Below, piece by piece: positions 1 to 9,737 of a stretch of 64,000 nucleotides of DNA (the first letter of the stretch is position 1; each line of letters begins with the position of its first letter). The translations under genes and the position numbers were made by a program. The notes under the pieces were generated by a model that was not told the DNA's origin, did not search any database, and saw nothing but the letters and a program-made list of their open reading frames with translations. This stretch comes from Amborella trichopoda (taxonomy: Eukaryota > Streptophyta > Magnoliopsida > Amborellales > Amborellaceae). The DNA is taken from contig NW_006497648.1 in the NCBI RefSeq assembly GCF_000471905.2, positions 963,615-1,027,614 on the forward strand, read 5' to 3'.

Positions 1-360
1 GGTTAAGGTCTAACATAGACCTAGTTGGGTCGGGTCTAGGTTAGGTTTGACCAGGACCCAACCCGACCTATTCCCACCCTTACTACCAATTAGGGCTAGC
101 AATAGGTTGGGTCAGCCTTGGTCCTAGCCCGACCCTGGTCCATATAGTGTTAGGTCGAGCTTGGCCTTTTCAGGCCTAATAGATCTAGAAAAGAAAAGAA
201 AAAGAAAGGGAAAGAAAGGATTAGACTGGCTTGTCCCGAGCCTAGAAGATGTAGAGGAAAAAAAAGAAAAAAAATAAGGGAAAGAGTTAGGCGAGGCTAG
301 CCCTGTCAGTCCCAGCTCAATCTTCAAGCTGAGGCCCAAGCACAACCCTAGCAATAAACT
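1..360. repeat. GGGTC-rich MITE fragments (hAT-like ends)
   Basis: Degenerate repetition of GGGTCGGGT and its complement ACCCGACC, ending near 90 in a TTCCCACCCTTA-type terminus and restarting near 105 with AGGGCTAGCAATAGG. The same ends recur at 7.5-7.9, 16.3-16.9, 28.1-28.5, 35.9-36.2 and 46.2-46.9 kb. The general end pattern (TAGGGNTGNCAA inward, TTGNCACCCCTA outward) resembles small hAT-type non-autonomous elements. The family assignment is inference. The long minus-strand reading frame here is compositional and I do not call it a gene. Confidence 0.5.
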
Positions 361-676
361 ATAGTTGTATCCTACAATTAACTGCCATTCCTATAGTTGT
401 TTTTATAGTTAAAAATTTCGAAAGAAGAAAAATAGAGAAAAAAAATCCATTTTTTTTTTTTTGAGAAATTTCATAAAATGAAATTAACTATTGAACATTT
501 GACCCATATATTTTGATTTATTATCAAAATATTTACAAAAGGACCAATGACTATGAGTTGTGTAATAGTTGAAAAAAGGATAAATTGTTAAAAAAAAATT
601 AGATATCAATTTCCTTTTTTCTTTCCCCTTTCAATTGCATGAGTCAATGGTAAAAAAAAGGTTTATACTTTATAGG

Positions 677-904
677 GATGTGTACTAGGAGCCCATTTAC
701 TTTTTGTAGAAAGAGGTCATAATCATTCTTAGCCATTAGATGTAATATTTAATAGATTGAAGTGTATCAAATCCGATAAATTTATTTTTAGACATTGTGC
801 CTAATCAATGACACCTTCTCAACCTCCCAATTTCACATCTAATGATCAATGTTAGTTGTGACCTCCTTGTACAAAAAATAAACGATATCATTATATACAT
901 TTCC
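677..904. mobile_element. Small MITE, family F, with inverted termini
   Basis: The left arm (about 697-750: ACTTTTTGTAGAAAGAGG, then CATTAGATGT) is repeated in reverse complement at about 836-890 (ACATCTAATGATCA, then GACCTCCTTGTACAAAAAAT). A related complete copy lies at 37424-37620 and a one-armed copy at about 24135-24290. No coding capacity. Length near 200-230 bp. It directly abuts the next MITE at 905. Confidence 0.55.
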
Positions 905-1247
905 TTAAAATAAAGCCTTTTTCAAATCCTAGGAAAACACTTTCGACAATGAAAATCTCCATAATGGCTCTACAATCAATTTACATCACCAACAATAAAA
1001 TTTGAAACTCAAAAAAGGTGCAGATCGTGTGGAACTTTGAACACTTTTTTTTAGGACAAAATGATCGGTTAAGATAATTTGTTGTAATATACACTATTTT
1101 GAGAGTTTGAAATCCTGAATTTTTCATAACCATGACATTTAAGCGGGGATCAATGATGTAAAAGTTTTCCAATGCTTAAATTGCAATATTCGATGATGAG
1201 TTAAGGGATGGGACTTTACTTATTTGAATAGGGCTGCAGCCCTATCA
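905..1247 (-). mobile_element. Palindrome-ended MITE, copy B1
   Basis: The right end is the perfect 18-nt palindrome ATAGGGCTGCAGCCCTAT at 1228-1245. Read on the minus strand, the interior matches the copy at 5747-6125 almost block for block: GATTTCAAAC, AAAATAGTGTATATT, ACAAATTATC and TAAATTGATT in the same order. The far end, near 905, is truncated at the boundary with the neighbouring small MITE. Non-coding. Confidence 0.65.
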
Positions 1248-1866
1248 ACTAATTCCCTTTCTCAGACTCGGAATCGCCTTCCGCACGTGGTAACGCAGAT
1301 GGGTCCTGACTGTCAGACTGAGAGAATGGCAGGAGTTGATCGGCCATAAGGAGAGGTGCGAGATTGAGCTCAACATTATTTGGACTTTTGAGAAAGAAAG
1401 AGAAAGAGACCAATCAGTAGAGAAGAGAACTGATAACTGAAGTGAGAATTTCACAGAGGCCAAAACTCCTCTCAATCTCAATTACCATTAAAAGTTTGAA
1501 CATTCAAAAAAATTTACCATTAAAAGTTCGAAACAAGATAAGAATAACCTATTTTCTCTTTGTTTAAGACTTTGATTAGGCAAAATTTAGGAACATGATC
1601 AACATTCAACAATGCTTGTGACCAGCTAAATTTTCTTAAATTAAAGCGGGTTCGCTTGTTTTAAGGGGGGTAAAAAGAAGAAAAACTTTGTTTAGTTTAG
1701 CTAAAAGGTCCCATACAGAGTGACTTTCAGGAGAAATGGCCTGCTCTGGTTCTGTACCCCCTAACTCTTCTACCTTGCCTTACCTCAAGTCCTTGTTAGA
1801 AGAGGACTGTCACACTAAACACCCATTTCTCCAAGAAAACACAAAGGGCATAACCTAGAATTTTAG
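1248..1866. other. Upstream of the bHLH pseudogene, nothing firm
   Basis: No convincing coding sequence. A possible 5' flank of the bHLH pseudogene: 1740-1835 is CT-rich and resembles leader sequence (GGTTCTGTACCCCCTAACTC), but I see no TATA box I would defend. Confidence 0.3.
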
Positions 1867-1918
1867 GCATATCACCCCACAATTAGGCCCTTTGGGCTCT
1901 CTTCCAATCTTGCTGGTT

Positions 1919-2416
1919 CTAATGCTCAAACCAATGAAACCTGCAATTTTGCTGATGTGGGTTCTACCCCAAAAGCAGAAAGCCGCAACTTTAGTGATGC
2001 ACATTATGCTCAAACCCATGAAACCAGCAACTTTAGTAGTGTGGGTTATGCCCAAACCCATGAAACCAGCAACTGTAGTAATGTGGTTTATGGCCAAACC
2101 CATGAAATCTGCAACTTTTACGATGTGGGTTCTGTTCAAACTCATGAAACCAGCACTTTAGTAGTGTGGGCTATGCCCAAACCCATGAAACCAGCAACTG
2201 TAGTAATGGCCAAACCCATGAAATCTGCAACTTTTACGATATAAGTTCTGTTCAAACTCATGAAACCTGCAACTTCAACGATGTCAATTCTGTTTCAACT
2301 CATGAAATCTACAACTTCGACGATGTGAGTTCCATTCACACTCATGGAATCTGCAATTTTATCCATGTGGATTATACTGAAAACCATCACATATGCAACT
2401 GTACTAGTGTGGGTCT
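1919..2416 (+). repeat. 42-bp coding minisatellite (14-residue repeat)
   Basis: About ten degenerate 42-bp units in exon 1 of the bHLH pseudogene, translating to a 14-residue repeat of the form N-F-x-D-V-x-S-V-Q-T-H-E-T-C. Examples read NFSSVGYAQTHETS, NFYDVGSVQTHETS and NFNDVNSVSTHEIY. The QTHE core and the starting Asn are best conserved. Two neighbouring blocks share a partial higher-order duplication. A missing base in CAGCACTTTAG (other units have CAGCAACTTTAG), near 2153, moves the frame from that used at 1867-2244 to that used at 2166-2525, which is the frame of the bHLH domain. Confidence 0.8.
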
Positions 2417-3718
2417 TCACAATATGGGTCTAACCGGGGAGGAAGAGAACCAGTTTAATGGGGGTTGTTCTGAGCTAGTTACTGGGGGCGAAGATACAAA
2501 GGTCGGGGGAATGGGTTCTGGCTAGATTATGGTGGCTGTTAAGAAGAGAAGTGGGCTGCCTGCTAAGAATCTCATGGCGGAAAGGCGGAGGAGGGAGAAG
2601 CTAAGTGATCGGCTTCTCCTGCTTTGATCTATTGTGCCCAAAATTAGCAAGGTAAGTTTTTTCGGTTTCTTTAGTCATGATTTTGTTCTTCTTTACTGCT
2701 ACTATTACTCTTGTTTGCCATTGTTGTCATTGCTGGTCTTGCCCCCGAACCATACGAGTGACTTTTGTAGATTGTAATTGGTGTTTGGAACTACTGTTAA
2801 ATGTGTGGTTATCTCTTTAGGTGTTTCTCTAATAATTAGGATATTGACTAAAAAAGAGGGATACAAGAAGGGGGAAGGGGCGTTTTCATCATCATCGTCA
2901 AAGCCTTTTCCCAACTAATTGGGATGGGCTACACAAATCCTGGTCGGCTGCTATAATTCGCATTTTGAGATATCATATTTGGCATTGAATCTATTTTGAG
3001 GATCACTTTTGCGAATTGTTTACTTTTTCCTTCTGATATTTTCTTTCATGGTTACGAGAGGGACGGTGAGATTTTTGTTTTCCGCTGCTGTAAGTTTTCG
3101 ATGCATGCTGAATATTGGTCTTTTTTATAAATTATTGTTTGAGAAGGCCATATATTATTAATTGCAAGCATGGGCTTGAATGAGAGATGTTGCTAACTTT
3201 AGTATTCTTCCCCTATGCTTTGACATTAACTGCTGGATTATCAATTATGGTTTTGAAACTATTGCGATGGCGGTTATAATTGTGCAATTTCAGTCTCAGA
3301 CGTTTGTGATATTCTTCTTGGAATGTGATATTTGAGAAGGCGCTACATGCTTCATGCTTCAGTCCATGAATGAGTTTGTTTGGTGATATTTATGGTTTCT
3401 ATAAGTAGGGAGATTATTTGATGCAATAATGCATGAACCAGAGCCAAAGGCTAGTTGTATGGAGCTCTTCCACTTTGAGTCTATCTTGGTATTTGACTTT
3501 CAGATTGCTTCTTGGGGCAAAGAATAAAAAATGGAAAGAAAAAAAAGAAGAAAGAAAAGAGGAAGAGTTCTATTCACTCTCATTTCTGGGGTCTTAATTC
3601 CGTATGATGTCTGAGGAGAATGACTTAGCCGTCCTTTATGGGATTTGTATTAGTTGGAGGATAGAAGATTGTCTGCCTTCTGTATGTAGATGAAATTTTC
3701 TCATTCTGCATTGCTGAT

Positions 3719-3792
3719 CTCAATCAAGCCAAGACCTTGAAGATGATTCTTCTTTCTCAATCAAGCCAAGACCTTGAAGATGATTCTTCTTT
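3719..3792. repeat. 37-bp tandem duplication in intron 1
   Basis: Two adjacent identical copies of a 37-bp unit beginning CTCAATCAAGCCAAGACC, the second starting at 3756. It lies in intron 1 of the bHLH pseudogene. Confidence 0.8.
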
Positions 3793-3809
3793 GTCATGAA
3801 TTATTATGT

Positions 3810-4350
3810 AGGACGAGAATCAACATGAGTAAGATCACTGCCAATGCTGTGGGTTGTCAACATGTTATGACTCAAGAGCAGACGAGTTTCCAAGTATAAC
3901 GGGATTTAAGCTGGAGTTGCTTCCTCGTAAATATCTTGGGCTTCCACTTTTATTAACAGTTCAGGAAGTGCCTTGGTGACTTAGTGATACGAAAATTTGA
4001 GAAGCAAGAACTGTAGATTGGAAGAGAGCTGAACCTTATTAATGCTACTATTTGTGACTTTAGAGCTTAATATGTGTCTCTCAATTGGACATGTTTTCAG
4101 GGCCCTCTGTGACATTCCTGACATCATGTGTCACTTAACCAGATTATTGTAGGAGTAGCTAAAAAAAGTGGGAAGGACTTGGAAGGAGTTCCTATGGTGA
4201 GGAGGCAGTATAACCAACAATTTCATTGGTGGGACCGAGTAAGTAGACCTAAATGCCATGATGGTTTGGGTCTTGGGGATGATTTATTGAGAAATGAACA
4301 ATGCTATGGCATTGTTTATCTCATGGAAGAGCGTGGTGTTCTCTAGGCTA
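3810..4350 (+). pseudogene. LINE reverse-transcriptase C-terminal scrap
   Basis: Fragments typical of plant L1 LINE ORF2 downstream of the catalytic domain appear in order but in shifting frames: LPRKYLGLPL near 3924, VIRKF and VDWKR-like residues near 3990-4025, then WDRVSRPKCHDGLGLGDDLL at about 4228-4290. The order and phrases match the known family. Stops and frame changes show it is dead. It sits inside intron 1 of the bHLH pseudogene, so it arrived after the gene had its introns. No poly(A) tail or target duplication was found. Confidence 0.6.
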
Positions 4351-5746
4351 GTGCAGCGGAGAAGAAAAATGGACGTGATAGAAATACTTAGGGAAAAGAG
4401 ATTAAAGCGGATATAATTGAAATACTGAGGCATGTAGAGGGATCTGCTGCTCTATTAGAGCTGAGCTTCCTACAAGGTTAGGCTTAGGATCAAGGCTAGG
4501 AGTAGACTTAGCTTCTGGTTTGGCGTCTGATGTGGAGCAAAGGCTCTAATTATATTCTCTATGCATCTGAATGCCCGTTGGGCACTCACTCCTGTTTTAT
4601 GTTTTGGAAGGTAGAACAAAGGAATCAACTCCTTTTGCATTGGCCCTATTCTTAATCAAACAATCTCACTGTGTTTGCCATCTATAGATTCTCTTCAGTT
4701 TTGGTTTCTTTACCTTATTTTCCCAAGAAGGCTGTTATGTTGCTGCTTTGATATTTCATATTCTTTCCAAGTTTCTGGTTTAAAGTAAATTGTGTTTCTT
4801 TGATAGTAATTCTGATGCTTCTACCTTTTCTTTATTTATGCGTGATTGGCTATCTGTACCAGTCATTTTCCAGTGCCCTCCTTAATAGCGTATTAGAGTG
4901 AAATGTATGCTCTAGCCAGGATATCTATTGCTTTGATTGAGCTCAGATGTTGGCATTTTCAAGTGTGCATTTGAGTTAAAAAAGTATGGGTATTGATATC
5001 AATATGGTCAGTGCGACAAAATAGTGTCTTTTTAATTTCATGACTGTTTTCCAAAATTTACCATTTGTAAATAAAAAAGTGTTTTTCTGATAACTACATA
5101 GCCTATAGTTGCGGATGTATCAGGATAAAGGAGCATTGGTGTATGGTATAATATCTGAAAGTCTTTGTACTGATGGAAAAGAAAATCAGAAATGAGTCTT
5201 TATTAGTTAAATCAGTACCAAGTATTAATTACTGACATAAAGCAGATCATATGATGCAATTACATCATGTTCCATGTTATGCTTGCCCAAACAATGAATG
5301 TTCTATGTTATTGTTACTTCAATCATGACATGCTTGATAAAGGATAACCCATTCGTCTCATCTTTTGAAGCTTGATAACTTTTCTGGACAGATGGATAGG
5401 ACATCGATTTTGCAAGATGCAGTCAGTTACATGATGGAATTGCTGCAACGGGTAATTGATCTTCATAAGGAGCATATTTCTTAATTGGGAAGGACAAATC
5501 CCGTTCGTTCTTTAGCTTTGCCAACTCTTTCAACCTGTTTGCCCACATTAACCGCTGGAGTAAAAGTAAAGGAAGAATGTCCCTCTCTCTCTCCAGATCC
5601 AGATATGGAGCCTGCGAGAGTATGTCAAGGAATGCCATGGTGAATTTATTAGTCAAAGTTTATAGAATCTGGAATAACTCAAACAAAACTAAAATGTAAT
5701 AATTAAATCAATAATAGTTTACTTCTAATTATAAAAAGGAAAATGG

Positions 5747-6125
5747 TTTGATAGGGCTGCAGCCCTATCAAAATAAGTAATCCTCACTCCATAACTCATT
5801 GAAAATTACAAGTCAAGCATTGGAAAACCTGTATATCGATCATCTTGACTTGAACATTATGGTTGTAAAAAAAAATTTGGATTTCAAACTCTAAAAATAG
5901 TGTATATTATAACAAATTATCTATATCGTCCATTTTTCTTTAAAAATAATAGTTCACAGATCCGCAAGACCTGTACGATTTACTAAGTTTCAAATTTTCT
6001 TGTCGGTGTTGGAAATTGATTTTAGAGCCGTCATAGAGGTTTATGTCGTTGAGTATTTTTCTAGACGAGGATTTGAGACGAGGTTTTATTCCGTTTTCAT
6101 AAGCCTAGGCCTTATAGAAACCTCA
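5747..6125 (+). mobile_element. Palindrome-ended MITE, copy B2 (complete)
   Basis: Complete element in intron 2 of the bHLH pseudogene. The left end is a 26-nt perfect palindrome (5747-5772) with core ATAGGGCTGCAGCCCTAT. The right end has the near-palindrome ATAAGCCTAGGCCTTAT at 6100-6116. Thus the two ends carry different palindromes. Interior blocks (ATTTCAAACTC, AAAAATAGTGTATATT, AAATTGATTTTAGAGCC) match copies at 905-1247 and 50867-51240, and the layout matches the A copies elsewhere in the window. No coding sequence. Confidence 0.7.
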
Positions 6126-6555
6126 TCCCTATAAAACAAAAAAAATCTATGTATAAAAATAATGAATTTATGTTTGTATTGTATTAATACTGGATAATGC
6201 TGGGTTCTTGTTTTTGATGAAGGTCGAGGTCGAGGAAAGAGAGGGAAGGAACCTGAATATTCGTATGTGTTGCCCAACTAGGCCTGGATTGCTCCTCTCC
6301 ACGATGAGACATTTGGATGGGCTTGGGATTGACATAAAACAGGCCTTTATTAGTTGCTCGAATGAATTCTTCCTTGATGTTTTCCATGCAGAGGTAGTAC
6401 TCCTCAACGAGAGAAGTTTTCATTATTTGGTTTCATCAAAAGTATTAAATTTTTGAACTGTTTCACTTTCCCCCCAGCCAATTGAAGGACGAGTTGCCCC
6501 TGAAGATATCAAGGCACTGCTTCTGCACAATGCGGGCTATCAAGCTACTGCATAA

Positions 6556-7500
6556 GTGTGCTAACACCGATGCATCAATAAGGTACAGAAATTCATACTT
6601 TGAAGTGGAATTATGAAATAGTCTAATCGACTATGTAAAACCACCATACTTCATTGAGGTCATCACTCTTGTCATCCAAAGAAATGATCGGACAGTGATG
6701 GCACCAAAACAGCATATGATCCTCACAGTGGTCATTTGATTGGAAAATAATGGCATTTCTGGACCATGGTTTTTGTTAGTCTGTTTGATATGCTTTCTGT
6801 ACTTTTAATTCTTCATTGCATCTATGAGTGGTTCTCAATCCCCGTGATTTGTTGATTTGTATTCGTAGTGCTCATATACTTATTTGAGTTCTACAGTTTT
6901 CTCTAATCTATGATTCTAAGAAATCTCAAGGAGTCCAGGACCATTTAAGTGTATACTCAACACAAGGGCTGCACGTTTTGCTTGTCTCAGTTCAAGTTGA
7001 TCTGATCTATTGTTTGTATTTAATTTATGCCTAGAGAACTAAAGTCAACACTTCAACAGTAGTAACCTTTTCTGTGATTTTATTATTTTCATTTTCTTGT
7101 CGACACTTTTTTTTGTTTAGAAACGGATTGAGTTTTTAATGTTGATTTTGTAGAACATGTTGTTGTACTCTGTTCTTAACATGTCTGGGCAGTGTTGCTA
7201 TTGTAGCATATGATAGTTAATAAGACATGTTCCCTGTTGACCACAATATTGCAATGTATTCTTCAATGAATAACTGTTTTTGGGGTTGGTTGTCCAATTT
7301 TATCTTTAAAGAAACTCAAGGGTATGCTTATATTTTTGTATTTATCAATGTTATCTTGCCTCTGTTTTCTTTTTCGATCAAATTCTGGTTTCATACATGA
7401 TCCCAGTGTTACAGACGAGTAACTCAACTATGCGCTATGTATGAGGCTGAGCTACCCAGAGTTGTCTACAAGAAAATAGCATATAAATGTATCATCTTAC
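6556..7500. other. Intergenic, 3' of the bHLH pseudogene
   Basis: AT-rich unique-looking DNA, probably including the old 3' UTR of the bHLH pseudogene (6556 to about 6900). I see no gene, RNA or clear repeat. Confidence 0.4.
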
Positions 7501-7504
7501 ATTT

Positions 7505-7925
7505 GGATATAAATTTGGACCCATACCCGTACCCGTTGGGTCTTGGGTCTACCTCATCGGGTCTCGATCCATTGTCACCCTCACTATGAGCTTCTTTTTT
7601 TCTTTTTTTCTTTTTTTTGCCCCTTTCTTTACCATCATATACTCGTATTATTAGTAACAATATCACAATCACCCGCTATCAGCTTTAGGTTGTGTGATTT
7701 ATCATTTAATAGCTAAAGATGACTACTAGTTCTAATTATATACGATCCTTAATACACCAAAATGAATAGTGCTTAAAGTAAAGTATTTTCTCTCTAAAAG
7801 TTTACGGGTATGGGTTGAGTCCGGACCCTTATAGTTTTCGGGTCCAAGTTTTAGACCCAGATTTGATCCATGTCGGGTATACCCGACGGGTTCCGGGTCG
7901 GGTCCGGTCCATTGCACCCCTATAT
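7505..7925 (-). mobile_element. GGGTC-rich composite MITE, copy 2
   Basis: Both ends carry ACCCGACC/GGGTCGGG-type repetition, and the right terminus is TTGCACCCCTA. The middle (7565-7800), read on the minus strand, matches 16455-16680 of the copy at 16279-16856, including ATGATGGTAAAG, a purine-rich stretch and CTCATAGTGAGGGTGACAAT. Two independent copies with the same middle support a single mobile unit, not random repetition. Confidence 0.6.
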
Positions 7926-8455
7926 GGTATTATCATGATAAATTGAGTTTATAACAATAATATAGGCCTCCTAGATTTTGTCTCGAAACAAATCATAGCA
8001 TTTTGAAAATTAAATTAAAAAAAATAACTAAAAGATAGCTTTTTTAAATAGTAACATATTAGTTAACCTAGAAGTAGTCTGAAATCCTATAATTTTGTAG
8101 GCTATATTTTTGGAAGAACCTGAAAGACAGCTAAGAATTTAAGATTTCAAAAAAAGCAATCAATCGTATCCAAGAAATAGCATATAAATATATCATCTTA
8201 AATTTTACTTTTGGAATGAAACTCAAAATTTAGTTGTTGGAAATGCTTATAATCCCAAATCATTGTAGGAATCTGAATCATGGAATCATGGGTATCTGGA
8301 TTATTCCTGTAGTTGGAATCGCCCATCTGTACAATGCATATTAGGTAAAGCAAGATTTTTACCATTTAGAAATTGTGCTATGATCGAACAGGAATCAAAA
8401 TTCCTACGTTATTGGAATTGCGGTCTCATCAACTTCAAATTGAGATTCCTAACAA

Positions 8456-8832
8456 GTTTATATAAGGTGTCAATCTTATGCTATAGAAGTGAGGCACACC
8501 TCAAAAATCGATTGGAAAAAGTTATCGTGATACTGAAAAACCCTCCAATTGATCATCTCTACCTCAAAATGTATGAATATGAAAAGTAAAAAATATTTCA
8601 AGTCATAAAAATAGCGCATCTTATATTGCATTATTTAAATTATCTATTTTCAATATTTTCAAGTGCTTACAGATCTGATCAATTGACACAACTTTAGACC
8701 TTTAAATTTTATAATTAAGGGTACAAACAGACTTTTAGGCAATCATAATATTTTTCTGCACCGAAATTGCATTTTTCGCTAAAGTTTGGAGGTGCTCTTT
8801 TGATTGTTTAAGCTGATTGCCTCATATAAACT
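8456..8832 (+). mobile_element. Palindrome-ended MITE, copy A1
   Basis: Starts GTTTATATAAGGTGTCAATC and ends near CCTCATATAAACT. Interior landmarks: GAGGCACACCTCAAAAATCG, TTGATCATCTC, ATTTCAAGTC, AATAGCGCATCTTATA, CTATTTTCAATATTTTCAAG and TTTTTAGGCAATCA. The terminal palindrome is degenerate here (ATAAG...CTTAT). Non-coding. Confidence 0.65.
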
Positions 8833-9203
8833 ACACCTAATATAATTTGAATGTAAACTGCACCCAATATAATTTGAATATAACCCTAGTAGCATAATGT
8901 TCAAAATGAATACAACACTCTTGCCCATACTAAATGGTTGATAGTTGACGTTACTGAGGTACGGATCCTGTACCGAGGTACACTTTGGTACACTATATTT
9001 ACTAGTGATATGTACGTGCGTTGCGTGAAATTAAATGTTAATTATAAAAATAATAATTTATTTTGAAATGATAATTTAAAAGGACATTTGATAAAAGAGA
9101 GAGAGCGAGCTTTCATCTTAATGTAATTGTAGAGAGAGAAGATGGATTTACTTTGCATGTCACATTTGATAGAAATAATTGACAAATAATATAGTGAAAA
9201 GCA

Positions 9204-9737
9204 ATGATATCATGCAACCGTTGTATAGTAATATGATGTAATAACGTTAAAAATTTATATTATGGCCATTTGTTTGATCCAAATTTTGACATATGTACTC
9301 TTTTCATTTTGATGAACAATAAAAAAAAAAGAAAATTTGAAAACACAACTTAGAAGTATTTTTTTAGCCCAATTAACATAGGTCGTTCATTATGGTGAGA
9401 TGCTTAGATCTAGACTTTAGAAGGATTTTTTCATTTCCAATTTTTTTGGATGGCTTTATTATCATTAGATGAACAATGTTAAAAAAGAAAAAAATGATTT
9501 TGAGTTTATAAAGGCTAAGATCTTGAAATTCACAAAATGACTGGTCTAAATTCGTTTTTGGAGGGGACTTATTTTGATCATATTTAGGCTTCAAATTGAA
9601 CTTTTTTGTTTTGGGGATCGATTATTGAGATAAAAAGAGTGTTTGTGCAAAATTTGAGGTCACACAAATACCACAAACATGGTTTTCTAAAAGTTTCGTT
9701 GCATTATACTGTGATACAACGGTTGCATTGGATCATA
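9204..9737. mobile_element. MITE family D, copy 1, nested in the Helitron
   Basis: About 39-bp inverted termini: left ATGATATCATGCAACCGTTG, right the near reverse complement, ending CAACGGTTGCATTGGATCAT. The interior matches 25310-25848 along its length (CTCTTTTCATT, AGCCCAATTAA, GGTTTTCTA). No transposase. Length 534 bp. Confidence 0.7.

Larger units (their letters stand above)
1867..6555 (+). pseudogene. bHLH transcription factor pseudogene (ICE1/bHLH93-like)
   Basis: Four exons can be followed. Exon 1 runs from an unknown start (open from 1867) to 2651 and ends in the bHLH basic region and helix 1 (LPAKNLMAERRRREKLSDRL) before GTAAGT. Exon 2, 5392-5619, opens with MDRTSILQDAVSYMMELL (helix 2) and ends before GTATGT. 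Exon 3, 6223-6393, carries the ACT-like C-terminal domain (RPGLLLSTM, then ISCSNEF). Exon 4, 6478-6555, ends PEDIKALLLHNAGYQATA. All junctions are phase 0 and GT-AG. In known relatives this family binds E-boxes and acts in cold response, stomatal or flowering control. Lesions: TAG at 2523, TGA at 2625-2627 inside the HLH, TAA at 5482-5484, and a one-base deletion near 2153 that shifts frame. Retained introns mean it is not a processed copy. Exons 3 and 4 are clean, so the loss may be recent, or sequence errors contribute. Best match by motif is the bHLH93/bHLH61 side of the ICE1 clade. Confidence 0.85.

Noticed and set aside
1855-2161. Overlapping plus and minus open frames over the bHLH minisatellite (MKPA and MGLSI repeats)
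   Set aside because: They are the 42-bp repeat read in other frames. The frame leading into the bHLH domain is the coding one.
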